From Pseudomonas gregormendelii (GTDB taxonomy: Bacteria; Pseudomonadota; Gammaproteobacteria; Pseudomonadales; Pseudomonadaceae): 64,000 nt of DNA. The stretch is from assembly GCF_017114825.1 (NCBI RefSeq), contig NZ_JADEVO010000035.1, forward strand, positions 1 to 64,000, given 5' to 3'. Under the pieces are notes generated by a model. The model did no database searches. It worked only from the letters and a program-made list of their open reading frames with translations, and had not been told where the DNA came from. This document shows, piece after piece, positions 16,083-24,181 of the stretch (positions are counted from its first letter, which is position 1; the number at the start of each line of letters is the position of its first letter). The position numbers were made by a program, and so were the translations under genes.

Positions 16083-17441
16083 ATGGCCTACGATTTTGAC
16101 CTTTATGTGATTGGCGCCGGTTCCGGTGGCGTACGGGCTGCGCGTTTCGCTGCCGGCTTTGGGGCCAGGGTGGCTGTGGCCGAGAGCCGTTATCTGGGGG
16201 GTACCTGTGTGAACGTCGGCTGCGTGCCGAAAAAACTGCTGGTCTACGGCGCGCATTTTGCCGAGGATTTCGAGCAGTCGTCCGGTTTCGGCTGGACACT
16301 TGGGGAGGCGCAATTTGATTGGGCGACCCTGATTGCCAACAAGGACCGCGAGATCAATCGCCTCAACGGCATCTACCGCAACCTGCTGGTCAACAGCGGT
16401 GTGACCTTGCACGAGGGCCATGCCAAGATCGTTGATCCGCATACGGTCGAGATCAACGGCGAGCGCCACACCGCGGAGAACATCCTGATCGCTACCGGCG
16501 GCTGGCCGCAGGTCCCGGAAATCCCGGGGCACGAGCATGCCATCAGCTCCAACCAGGCATTCTTCCTGAAAGAGCTGCCAAAGCGCGTGCTGGTAGTCGG
16601 TGGCGGCTACATTGCCGTCGAGTTTGCCGGGATCTTCCACGGGCTGGGCGCCGACACCACCTTGCTGTATCGCGGTGACCTGTTCCTGCGTGGCTTCGAC
16701 GGCGCGGTGCGCAAGCATTTGCAGGAAGAGCTGACCAAGCGCGGTATGGACCTGCAGTTCAACGCCGACATCGAGCGCATCGACAAGCAGGCCGATGGCA
16801 GTCTCAAGGCCACCCTCAAGGACGGTCGTGAGCTGGAAGCCGATTGCATTTTCTACGCCACGGGCCGCCGGCCGATGCTGGATAACCTTGGGCTGGAAAA
16901 CACGGGCGTCAAGCTCGACCACAAAGGCTTCGTCGAAGTTGACGAGCAATACCAGACCGCCGAGCCGTCGATCCTGGCGCTGGGTGATGTCATCGGCCGG
17001 GTCCAGCTGACGCCTGTCGCGCTGGCTGAGGGCATGGCGGTAGCGCGACGCCTGTTCAAGCCCGAGCAATACCGTCCGGTGGATTACAAAATGATCCCGA
17101 CCGCGGTGTTCAGTTTGCCGAACATCGGTACTGTCGGCTTGACCGAGGAAGAGGCGCGGGACGCCGGGCATGAAGTGGTGATCTACGAAAGCCGTTTCCG
17201 CCCGATGAAGCTGACCTTGACCGAGTGTCAGGAGCGCACCCTGATGAAACTGGTGGTCGACGCGAAGTCCGACAAGGTGCTGGGTTGTCACATGGTCGGG
17301 CCCGATGCCGGTGAAATCGTTCAAGGTCTGGCGGTCGCACTGAAGGCCGGTGCGACCAAGCGCGACTTCGACGAAACCATCGGCGTCCATCCGACGGCCG
17401 CCGAAGAATTCGTCACCATGCGTACGCCGGTCGATCGTTAA
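16083..17441 (+). CDS. gor: Glutathione-disulfide reductase
   Basis: 452 residues from ATG 16083 (GAGGAG site). FAD-binding GAGSGGVRAAR, the redox pair in GGTCVNVGCVPKK (about residues 42-47), a second nucleotide motif VVGGGYIAVEFAG, and C-terminal HPTAAEEFVTM supplying the catalytic His of the partner subunit are all visible. Arginines after the second GxGxx motif (LLYRGDLFLRGFD) suit NADPH. It recycles oxidised glutathione in the cytosol. Its stop overlaps the end of the convergent KfrA-like gene by four bases. Confidence 0.94.
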   Translation: MAYDFDLYVIGAGSGGVRAARFAAGFGARVAVAESRYLGGTCVNVGCVPKKLLVYGAHFAEDFEQSSGFGWTLGEAQFDWATLIANKDREINRLNGIYRNLLVNSGVTLHEGHAKIVDPHTVEINGERHTAENILIATGGWPQVPEIPGHEHAISSNQAFFLKELPKRVLVVGGGYIAVEFAGIFHGLGADTTLLYRGDLFLRGFDGAVRKHLQEELTKRGMDLQFNADIERIDKQADGSLKATLKDGRELEADCIFYATGRRPMLDNLGLENTGVKLDHKGFVEVDEQYQTAEPSILALGDVIGRVQLTPVALAEGMAVARRLFKPEQYRPVDYKMIPTAVFSLPNIGTVGLTEEEARDAGHEVVIYESRFRPMKLTLTECQERTLMKLVVDAKSDKVLGCHMVGPDAGEIVQGLAVALKAGATKRDFDETIGVHPTAAEEFVTMRTPVDR

Positions 17442-18448
17442 TCGGCTGTTGCAGCGTCTGGGGCTGTCGCAATGGCAGCCGCCAGGCGCATGCTTTCATC
17501 AAGGCTCGCCCGGGTCTTTTGCAGTTCTGTTTCCAATCCCTTGTTGAGCTGCGACTGATCTTCAACGCTCTGTTTAAGCGACTGGCTTTCCAGCAAAGCT
17601 GCGCGCAGGCGTTCCTGGAGGAGGGTGCGCTCGCTGTCGATGCGGTTGACTTGCTCCAGCAACTGATCCTGGCGGTTATGCGTGTGCTTGAGCTGTTCCT
17701 GCAACAGGCTCAGCTCACGCAGCGTGCCACGGTTCTCCGTCAGCAGGCGTTCATTGTCCCGATGCAGCTGCGTGATTTCGTCCTGGCGTATCAAGGCGCT
17801 CTGCTGGGCCTGGCGCAGCTCCATCTGAATTTGTTGTACCTGCCCTTCATGGCGGCGCTGCTCCTGCTCACGCTGTTCCTTGACCGCGTTGCGATAGTGC
17901 TCCAGCGCGTCGCGGGCGTGCAGGTGCTTTTCTTCCAGAGAGCGAATCTGCTCATCCTTGTCCTGCAAGCGCAATTCGAAATCTGCCAGCGCCTGGTTGA
18001 GTCCAGCGTTGCGTGTCTGCTCGGTCTGCAATAACGCGAGCGTGTTCTGCAGAGTGTCCGATTCCTGGGTGAGGGCCAGGGTTTGCACTTCGTATTGCTG
18101 TTGCAGCTCGGTATTGGCTTCCAGCGCTTGGGCCAGCTGTGCATCCAGCGCCTTTTTCTGCTGATCGAACTGCGTGCGAGCCTGGTCAATGGGCTCCTGC
18201 GCCTGCTCTTTAAGCCGTTGGGCGAGGCGGGCTACCAGCCCTGCGAGTTCGTCATCGATCGGTTCGCTGGTCGCATCTACAGGCTCGGCAGCGTCGTCGA
18301 GCTCCTTCAAATATCGGTGAATAGTAGTCTTTGAGCCGGTATTGCCCATTTCTATGCGTACAGCGTCAATGCTCGGGTGTTCGCCCCGGGCAAGGATTGC
18401 CAGGCGTGCCGTTTGAACCACTGCTTTGTTAATGCCGCCGCGAGCCAT
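17438..18448 (-). CDS. KfrA-like coiled-coil DNA-binding protein
   Basis: 336 residues. The N-terminal 60 (INKAVVQTARLAILARGEHP, VRIEMGNTGSKTTIHRYLKE) match the KfrA N-terminal DNA-binding domain of plasmid partition-associated proteins. The remaining 250 or so are one long heptad-rich coiled coil (LKEQAQEPIDQARTQFDQQK and similar). KfrA proteins bind their own promoter and form filaments. Palindromes suited to autoregulation lie just upstream (18472-18485). It is a chromosomal copy between gor, with which it overlaps tail to tail, and a divergent recombinase. Confidence 0.82.
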   Translation of the reverse strand: MARGGINKAVVQTARLAILARGEHPSIDAVRIEMGNTGSKTTIHRYLKELDDAAEPVDATSEPIDDELAGLVARLAQRLKEQAQEPIDQARTQFDQQKKALDAQLAQALEANTELQQQYEVQTLALTQESDTLQNTLALLQTEQTRNAGLNQALADFELRLQDKDEQIRSLEEKHLHARDALEHYRNAVKEQREQEQRRHEGQVQQIQMELRQAQQSALIRQDEITQLHRDNERLLTENRGTLRELSLLQEQLKHTHNRQDQLLEQVNRIDSERTLLQERLRAALLESQSLKQSVEDQSQLNKGLETELQKTRASLDESMRLAAAIATAPDAATAD

Positions 18449-18471
18449 GAGCTCTCCTACGATTTCGTACT

Positions 18472-18504
18472 GTGGTACATACCACCAAAAATCAATTGTA
18501 CCAC
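18472..18504 (-). promoter_or_regulatory. Putative operator of the KfrA-like gene
   Basis: GTGGTA-CA-TACCAC is a perfect 6-2-6 palindrome 24 bases from the start codon. A further half-site TGTACCAC occurs at 18497, and GGGATA-N9-TATCCC lies at 18542-18562. KfrA homologues autoregulate from such repeats, so the same is inferred here. Confidence 0.45.
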
Positions 18505-18614
18505 GATTAGATAATCAGAGATAATTCTTGAATACTCACGTGGGATATATTGGTATTATCCCGTGTGATAAGCTTTTCCGGTAGTAAGCCGCCCCAAATC
18601 CGTACACAAAGCCC

Positions 18615-18712
18615 TGTAGGAGCGAGCTCGCTCGCGAAAAACCCCCAAGCGCCGCTGGCTAACTAACCCCCCGCCATCGTTGACGACCATCGCGAGCAAG
18701 CTCGCTCCTACA
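18615..18712. repeat. REP pair, GGAGCGAGCTTGCTCGCG class
   Basis: Inverted copies of TGTAGGAGCGAGCTCGCTCGCG flank a 50-base centre. The right arm abuts the tandem repeats before the recombinase gene. Confidence 0.85.
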
Positions 18713-18806
18713 GAAGCAGGCTCCATGAGCGTATTTTCCAGAAGACAGGTTCCATGAGCGGGTTTGATCGTTCAGAAGGCAGGTCGCATGAGCGAGCTTG
18801 ATCGTT
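18711..18806 (+). repeat. Three tandem repeats of about 34 bases spanning the recombinase start
   Basis: Copies begin CAGAAG-CAGG at 18711 (28 bases), 18739 (34) and 18773 (34). Each carries ATGAGC at the same place, and the ATG of copy three is the recombinase start. The ATGs of copies one and two open short reading frames (18725-18757, 10 codons; 18754-18801, 15 codons) linked by overlapping ATGA to each other and overlapping the real start. Confidence 0.8.
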
Positions 18807-19726
18807 ACCTTAATGCCGCCACCCGCGACAACACCCGGCGTAGCTACCGCGCCGCCATCGAGCACTTCGAAGTCAGCTGGGGCGGCTTCCTGCCCGCGAC
18901 CGCCGATAGCGTCGCGCGTTATCTGGTGGCGCATGCGGGCGTACTTTCGATCAACACCTTGAAGCTGCGCTTGTCGGCGCTGGCCCAGTGGCACAGCAGC
19001 CAGGGGTTTGCCGACCCCACCAAGGCGCCGGTGGTGCGCAAGGTGTTCAAGGGGATCCGCGCACTGCACCCGGCACAGGAAAAGCAGGCCGAGCCGTTAC
19101 AGCTGCAGCACCTGGAGCGGGTGATTGCCTGGCTTGAACGAGAGGCGCAGATCGCTCAGGCCGAACACGATCAACCGGGCTTGTTGCGCGCCAGGCGCGA
19201 CACCGCGCTGATCCTCCTGGGGTTCTGGCGAGGATTTCGCAGTGACGAGTTATGTCGCGTGCAGATCGAGCACGTCCAGGCCAGCGCCGGTGCCGGAATC
19301 AGCCTGTATTTGCCGCGCAGCAAGGGTGACCGTGACAACCTCGGCAAGACCTACCAGACGCCAGCGCTCCAGCGCTTGTGCCCGGTGCAGGCTTATATCG
19401 CCTGGATCAGCGCCGCCGCGTTGGTGCGGGGCCCGGTGTTCCGCGGTATCGACCGCTGGGGACATCTGGGCAAGGAGGGCTTGCACCCCAACAGCGTGAT
19501 TCCACTATTGCGCCAGGCGTTACAACGCGCAGGCATCGCCGCCGAGCACTACACCAGCCATTCCCTGCGCCGGGGTTTTGCCACCTGGGCCCATCAAAGC
19601 GGCTGGGATCTGAAATCGTTAATGAGTTACGTCGGCTGGAAAGACGTGAAATCGGCGATGCGTTACGTCGAGGCCAGTCCGTTCCCCGGAATGACCCGCA
19701 TGGTCGAGAAGCCACTGGTGCCCTAG
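18788..19726 (+). CDS. Site-specific tyrosine recombinase, short form
   Basis: 312 residues from ATG 18788. An N-terminal SAM-like core-binding domain (TRDNTRRSYRAAIEHFEVSW) is followed by the catalytic domain with Arg in GFWRGFRSDELC, the H-x-x-R box HSLRRGFATWA, and the Tyr in KSAMRYVEASPF. There is no arm-binding domain, so it resembles XerC/D-like or plasmid resolvase-type recombinases more than island integrases. It is divergent from the KfrA-like gene, and the pair may be a plasmid-derived unit fixed in the chromosome. Its start lies in a tandem repeat. Confidence 0.88.
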   Translation: MSELDRYLNAATRDNTRRSYRAAIEHFEVSWGGFLPATADSVARYLVAHAGVLSINTLKLRLSALAQWHSSQGFADPTKAPVVRKVFKGIRALHPAQEKQAEPLQLQHLERVIAWLEREAQIAQAEHDQPGLLRARRDTALILLGFWRGFRSDELCRVQIEHVQASAGAGISLYLPRSKGDRDNLGKTYQTPALQRLCPVQAYIAWISAAALVRGPVFRGIDRWGHLGKEGLHPNSVIPLLRQALQRAGIAAEHYTSHSLRRGFATWAHQSGWDLKSLMSYVGWKDVKSAMRYVEASPFPGMTRMVEKPLVP

Positions 19727-19864
19727 ATTCCGTTTTCTTCTATTAATACTGTCGGCTAATAGCGAAAACCAATCAGTAGCATGAGCTTTGCCAATGAGCC
19801 ATCGAGGGATTGGATAGGTAGGATTCATCTCATCAACTTTTCAACCCCTGACGGAGAGTCATCG

Positions 19865-20428
19865 ATGCCTATCATCAACAGCCAAGTTAAACCGTTCAAA
19901 GCTGACGCCTTCAAAAATGGCGACTTCGTAAAAGTCTCGGACGCTGACCTGAAAGGCAAATGGTCGGTCGTATTCTTCTACCCGGCGGACTTCACCTTCG
20001 TTTGCCCAACCGAGCTGGAAGACCTGGCCGACAACTACGAAGCGTTCCAGAAGCTGGGCGTTGAAATCTACAGCGTTTCCACCGACACCCACTTTGCCCA
20101 CGCTGCCTGGCACAACACTTCGCCAGCCATCGGCAAGATCCAGTACACCATGATCGGCGACCCGACCCACGCCATCTCCCGCAACTTCGACGTGCTGATC
20201 GAAGACGCTGGCCTGGCTGACCGTGGCACCTTCGTGATCAACCCTGAAGGCCAGATCAAGATCGTTGAACTGAACGATGGCGGCGTTGGCCGCGACGCTT
20301 CCGAGCTGCTGCGCAAAATCAAGGCTGCTCAGTACGTTGCTGCTCACCCAGGTCAGGTTTGCCCAGCCAAGTGGAAAGAAGGCGAGGCTACCCTGGCTCC
20401 GTCCCTGGACCTAGTCGGCAAGATCTAA
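19865..20428 (+). CDS. ahpC: Alkyl hydroperoxide reductase subunit C (2-Cys peroxiredoxin)
   Basis: 187 residues, E. coli-type AhpC. The peroxidatic Cys is in FVCPTELEDL (Cys47) and the resolving Cys in GQVCPAKW near the end. It reduces H2O2 and organic peroxides and is recycled by AhpF, encoded just downstream. ATG 19865 follows a GGAGAG site. An ATAG-rich stretch upstream (about 19818) might be part of an OxyR site but is too weak to call. Confidence 0.95.
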   Translation: MPIINSQVKPFKADAFKNGDFVKVSDADLKGKWSVVFFYPADFTFVCPTELEDLADNYEAFQKLGVEIYSVSTDTHFAHAAWHNTSPAIGKIQYTMIGDPTHAISRNFDVLIEDAGLADRGTFVINPEGQIKIVELNDGGVGRDASELLRKIKAAQYVAAHPGQVCPAKWKEGEATLAPSLDLVGKI

Positions 20429-20487
20429 GACTGTGAAAGCACTATCAGGGCGGGTTTCCGCACCTCAGTAAGCTGCAACCGCCCACT

Positions 20488-20525
20488 AAAAACGCCCGGG
20501 CGAGATTCGCTCGGGCGTTTTTTTA
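20488..20525 (+). terminator. Terminator between ahpC and ahpF
   Basis: AACGCCCGGGCGA / TCGCTCGGGCGTT hairpin ends in eight T. It should make ahpC more abundant than ahpF, as is common for this pair. Confidence 0.85.
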
Positions 20526-20565
20526 TGCCTGCTTTATATGAATCCGAAAAAAGGAAATCGCCCGT

Positions 20566-22128
20566 ATGTTGGACGCCAATCTTAAAGCCCAGTTGAAGTC
20601 ATACCTGGAACGGGTCACCCAGCCGATCGAGATCGTTGCTTCCCTCGACGACGGTGCGAAATCCCAGGAAATGCTCGCGTTACTGAAAGACGTTGCCAGT
20701 CTTTCCAACCAGATTACCTTGCTCGATAACGGTGACGATGCACGCAAACCATCGTTCTCGATCAATCGCCCAGGTGCGGATATCAGCTTGCGTTTCGCCG
20801 GCATCCCGATGGGCCACGAATTCACCTCGTTGGTGCTGGCCTTGCTGCAAGTTGGCGGTCACCCTTCGAAAGCCAGTGTGGAAGTGATCGAACAGATCCG
20901 TTCGCTCAAAGGCGAGTTCAGTTTCGAGACCTACTTCTCGCTGTCCTGCCAGAACTGCCCGGACGTGGTCCAGGCGCTGAACCTGATGGCGGTGCTGAAC
21001 CCGCATATTCGCCACGTGGCGATCGACGGCGCGCTGTTCCAGGCTGAAGTCGATGACCGTCAGATCATGGCGGTGCCGAGCATCTACCTCAACGGGGTCA
21101 ACTTCGGTCAGGGCCGCATGGGCCTGGAAGAGATCCTCGCCAAGATCGACACCAGCGGTATCGAGCGTCAAGCCGAGAAAATCAGCGGCAAGGAAGCCTT
21201 TGACGTACTGGTCGTCGGCGGTGGCCCGGCCGGTGCGTCGGCCGCGATCTACGCTGCCCGCAAAGGCATTCGCACCGGTGTGGCGGCGGAGCGCTTTGGT
21301 GGGCAGGTGCTGGACACCATGGCCATCGAAAACTTCATCTCCGTGCAGGAAACCGAAGGGCCCAAGCTGGCCGTGGCCCTGGAAGAGCACGTCAAGCAAT
21401 ACGACGTCGACATCATGAACCTGCAACGTGCCGACAAACTGGTGCCGGGCAAGGAGGGGGAGTTGCACCAGATCCACTTCGCCAGCGGCGCCACCTTGAA
21501 AGCCAGGACCGTGATCCTGGCGACCGGTGCGCGGTGGCGTGAAATGAACGTCCCTGGCGAACAGCAGTACCGCAACAAAGGCGTGGCGTACTGCCCACAC
21601 TGCGACGGTCCGCTGTTCAAGGGCAAGCGCGTGGCGGTGATCGGCGGCGGCAACTCGGGCGTCGAAGCGGCCATCGATCTGGCCGGTATCGTGTCCCACG
21701 TGACCTTGCTGGAGTTCGACGTACAGTTGCGTGCCGATGCAGTCTTGCAGCGCAAGTTGCACAGCCTGCCGAACGTAACAGTGATCACCAGTGCGCAAAC
21801 CACCGAGGTGACCGGCGACGGGCAAAAGGTCAATGGACTGCGTTACAAGGATCGCAAGTCAGATGAACTTCGCACCGTCGAGCTGGAAGGTATTTTCGTG
21901 CAGATCGGTTTGCTGCCCAACACCGACTGGCTAAAAGGCACCATCGAGTTGTCGCCTCGCGGCGAGATCGTCGTTGATGCTCGCGGTGAGACGTCGATGC
22001 CGGGCGTGTTCGCTGCCGGCGACGTGACCACTGTGCCGTACAAGCAGATCGTGATTGCGGTAGGCGAGGGCGCCAAGGCTTCCTTGAGTGCATTCGATCA
22101 CCTGATCCGCACCTCGGCCCCGGCATAA
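20566..22128 (+). CDS. ahpF: Alkyl hydroperoxide reductase subunit F
   Basis: 520 residues. The N-terminal tandem thioredoxin-fold domain carries CQNCPDV (Cys128, Cys131), which transfers electrons to AhpC. The thioredoxin reductase-like part has FAD loop VVGGGPAGASAAIYAARKG, redox pair CPHCDG (Cys343, Cys346), NAD-binding VIGGGNSGVEAAIDLAG and the closing GEGAKASLSAFDHLIR. It is the dedicated NADH-dependent reductase of ahpC next to it. Confidence 0.96.
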   Translation: MLDANLKAQLKSYLERVTQPIEIVASLDDGAKSQEMLALLKDVASLSNQITLLDNGDDARKPSFSINRPGADISLRFAGIPMGHEFTSLVLALLQVGGHPSKASVEVIEQIRSLKGEFSFETYFSLSCQNCPDVVQALNLMAVLNPHIRHVAIDGALFQAEVDDRQIMAVPSIYLNGVNFGQGRMGLEEILAKIDTSGIERQAEKISGKEAFDVLVVGGGPAGASAAIYAARKGIRTGVAAERFGGQVLDTMAIENFISVQETEGPKLAVALEEHVKQYDVDIMNLQRADKLVPGKEGELHQIHFASGATLKARTVILATGARWREMNVPGEQQYRNKGVAYCPHCDGPLFKGKRVAVIGGGNSGVEAAIDLAGIVSHVTLLEFDVQLRADAVLQRKLHSLPNVTVITSAQTTEVTGDGQKVNGLRYKDRKSDELRTVELEGIFVQIGLLPNTDWLKGTIELSPRGEIVVDARGETSMPGVFAAGDVTTVPYKQIVIAVGEGAKASLSAFDHLIRTSAPA

Positions 22129-22149
22129 AAGCCGAGGGCTGAAAACACA

Positions 22150-22177
22150 AAAACCCCATGAGCGATCATGGGGTTTT
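22150..22177. terminator. Bidirectional terminator between ahpF and gloA
   Basis: AAAACCCCATG-AGCGAT-CATGGGGTTTT serves both converging genes and has A and T runs on both sides. Confidence 0.88.
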
Positions 22178-22208
22178 TGCGTTTTGCACGAGCCAAATGT
22201 GGTTTGGT

Positions 22209-22730
22209 TTACATTGGGGCTGGCTGGATGATTTCCACCCAGTAGGCATCCGGATCCTTGATGAAGGCCAGGCTCTTCATGCGGCCATCGGTCAGGCGCT
22301 TCTGGAAGTCGCAGCCCAGTGCTTCAAAGCGCTCGCAGGCGGCGACGATGTCCGGGACCGAGATGCAGATATGACCAAAACCCCGCGGGTCGGTGTTGCC
22401 ATTGTGGTAGGCAAACGCCGGATCATTCTCCGTGCCGTGGTTATGGGTCAGTTCCAGGATGCCTGGAATCGACTTCATCCATTCGGTGCGCGCAGCAGCG
22501 TCAGCCGGGATCTGGTCTTTGTCCACCAGCGCCAGGAAGTACAGGCTAAATTCCGCTTCCGGAAAATCGCGTTTTTCCACCAGTGAGAAACCGAGAATTC
22601 GCGTGTAGAAATCCAGCGACTTGGTGATGTCCTTGACCCGCAGCATGGTGTGGTTGAAGACAAACTTCTGCGTGGCAGTGTCAGGTTGGGCAGTGACGCC
22701 GGGGAAGGTATTCAAATCGTGCAGGCTCAT
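22209..22730 (-). CDS. gloA: Lactoylglutathione lyase (glyoxalase I)
   Basis: 173 residues, the longer form seen in pseudomonads and eukaryotes, acting on the methylglyoxal-glutathione adduct. ATG 22730 is preceded by GGAGGG. Metal ligands are in NHTMLRV (His), LELTHNHG (Glu), GFGHICISV (His) and YWVEIIQP (Glu). The upstream extension of the open frame to 23072 is antisense to the next gene and is excluded. Its placement beside ahpCF and near gor suits glutathione-based detoxification. Confidence 0.93.
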   Translation of the reverse strand: MSLHDLNTFPGVTAQPDTATQKFVFNHTMLRVKDITKSLDFYTRILGFSLVEKRDFPEAEFSLYFLALVDKDQIPADAAARTEWMKSIPGILELTHNHGTENDPAFAYHNGNTDPRGFGHICISVPDIVAACERFEALGCDFQKRLTDGRMKSLAFIKDPDAYWVEIIQPAPM

Positions 22731-22875
22731 GGGCCCTCCGGTCAATAAATGGGCTAGCGAATGGCAGCAATGATACGCAAGGGATCCGACATCACCAAAC
22801 CCAAAGCGTCCGCTATTGCCTGACGGGCGGGGTGGGCCCAGACTTGTTGAATCAACCTTTGAGTACGACCTTGCG

Positions 22876-23388
22876 ATGATTCGATTCTGTTTACTGATAA
22901 GCCTGCTGTCGGTAATCGCCGCCGCCCATGCAGAGCCCGCGCTGATCACCTGGCCCAGTGGCTGGGAAGTGGAGGCCGTGGCCCAGGCAGACGCTGCATC
23001 GAAAGTGTCGCGCCAACGTGCAGTAAAAAACGATGTGGGCGGTACCCCCGTGCTGGTGATGGAATTGACCATGACCCCAGTGGAACCCGGGCATCAGGTC
23101 AACCTGCAGGGCGTGTTGCTGGAGATGCGCAAGTCGCTGCAAAAGGACTTTTTCCAGGGTGGGTACCAAAGTGTTTGCAACAAGATCCACGACGCACGCT
23201 TGAGTGATTTGCAGGCGCTGGAGACAACTTGCACCGTCACCCAGAACGGACGACACGTGCTCTCTCAGACATTGGTCGCGGCCGTGGACGCGGATAACGC
23301 CTATGTACTTTCTTACGCCGGACAAGCCGAAGCGTACAAGGCCAGTCAGGACGAGATAGCTGCCGTTCGTAACAGTTTGAAACTTTAG
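22876..23388 (+). CDS. Secreted protein, DUF4946-like
   Basis: 170 residues with a signal peptide (FCLLISLLSVIAAAHA, cleavage before EPAL). The mature protein starts ITWPSGWEVE and has VLVMELTMTPVEPGHQVNLQ, then QKDFFQGGYQSVCNKI with a Cys that could pair with ETTCTVTQ. It resembles DUF4946 proteins found in Pseudomonas, probably periplasmic. Function unknown. Confidence 0.65.
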   Translation: MIRFCLLISLLSVIAAAHAEPALITWPSGWEVEAVAQADAASKVSRQRAVKNDVGGTPVLVMELTMTPVEPGHQVNLQGVLLEMRKSLQKDFFQGGYQSVCNKIHDARLSDLQALETTCTVTQNGRHVLSQTLVAAVDADNAYVLSYAGQAEAYKASQDEIAAVRNSLKL

Positions 23389-23482
23389 TGGTGACTAAAA
23401 ACTGGAGTAGGACAGCTCTAAAGAACTAAGCATAAAGTAGGTATCTAAACGTAAAAAAGCTATGCGTTGGCAGTAACACTGA

Positions 23483-23576
23483 AGGAGCGAGCTTGCTCGC
23501 GAAAAACGTCAACGATAACGCATGAGGCCTGACTAAGCGCGCTGTCTCTGTGTTCTTCGCGAGCAAGCTCGCTCCT
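23483..23576. repeat. REP pair, GGAGCGAGCTTGCTCGCG class
   Basis: Inverted AGGAGCGAGCTTGCTCGCG copies flank about 57 bases between the DUF4946-like gene and the end of the MvaT-like gene. Confidence 0.85.
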
Positions 23577-23585
23577 GCAATGATC

Positions 23586-23951
23586 TTAGCCGCGAAGCCA
23601 TGACTCAACCGTCGACGCCCCGTACTGTTCCTTCCATGATTTCAGGCCGCGGTGGTTGCCGCCCTTGGTTTCAATCAGTTCACCGGTGTGCGGGTTGTGA
23701 TAGACCTTGAGCACGCGAGCGCGCCGGGTTTTCGGCGCAGACGCCCCCTGCAGGCCCGATTTTGCCGGGTTCGGATCGAGAATGGCGATCACATCCCGCA
23801 GGCTCTTGCCGTAGGTTTTCATCAGCCCCTGGAGCTTCTCTTCGAATTCCATTTCCTTCTTGAGTCCGGCGTCGTTCTTCAAGGTTTCCAGCTGCTTGAG
23901 CTGCTCCTGAAGGGCCTTTTCAGCTGCACGAAATTCAGCAAGTCTGGACAA
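23586..23951 (-). CDS. MvaT/MvaU-family H-NS-like xenogeneic silencer
   Basis: 121 residues when started at TTG 23951 (LSRLAEFRAAEKALQEQLKQ), where GGAG sits eight bases upstream. This matches the usual MvaT N-terminus, whereas the longer frame to 24050 adds an unrelated hydrophobic stretch. The N-terminal half is the coiled-coil oligomerisation region. The C-terminal half has KVYHNPHTGELIETKGGNHRG and KSWKEQYG, the AT-pincer DNA-binding motif. MvaT proteins silence AT-rich acquired DNA. Pseudomonads carry several paralogues and this may be an accessory one. Confidence 0.88.
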   Translation of the reverse strand: MSRLAEFRAAEKALQEQLKQLETLKNDAGLKKEMEFEEKLQGLMKTYGKSLRDVIAILDPNPAKSGLQGASAPKTRRARVLKVYHNPHTGELIETKGGNHRGLKSWKEQYGASTVESWLRG

Positions 23952-24181
23952 TATCTTCACTCCGATAGTTATGTGACTGATGCCAGCCGTAAATAAAGCT
24001 ATAAGCCAGGCGCTTTGAAACGTCTCAGTGCTAATGGCTCGCTGGCGCATCTTTGTGCGAACAGTAAAAAGTGTAGTGGTTAATACGAAAAGAGTAAATC
24101 ATGACTTTTTTACATGTAACAACAACCGCCTGTCGAAGTGTTCACGGGCGGCGTTCTTAGTATGCCGTTTGAGTCGATAAG

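Noticed and set aside
14995..16299. 434-residue minus-strand frame over galU
   Set aside because: Antisense shadow of galU; its residue usage is unlike a folded protein.
16005..17390. 461-residue minus-strand frame over gor
   Set aside because: Antisense shadow of gor, which has all its catalytic motifs.
19810..19850. Possible OxyR site before ahpC
   Set aside because: Only one ATAG-like half-site fits; the full four-element pattern is not present, so regulation by OxyR is not claimed from sequence.
20680..21825. 381-residue minus-strand frame over ahpF
   Set aside because: Antisense shadow; ahpF is clearly the real gene.
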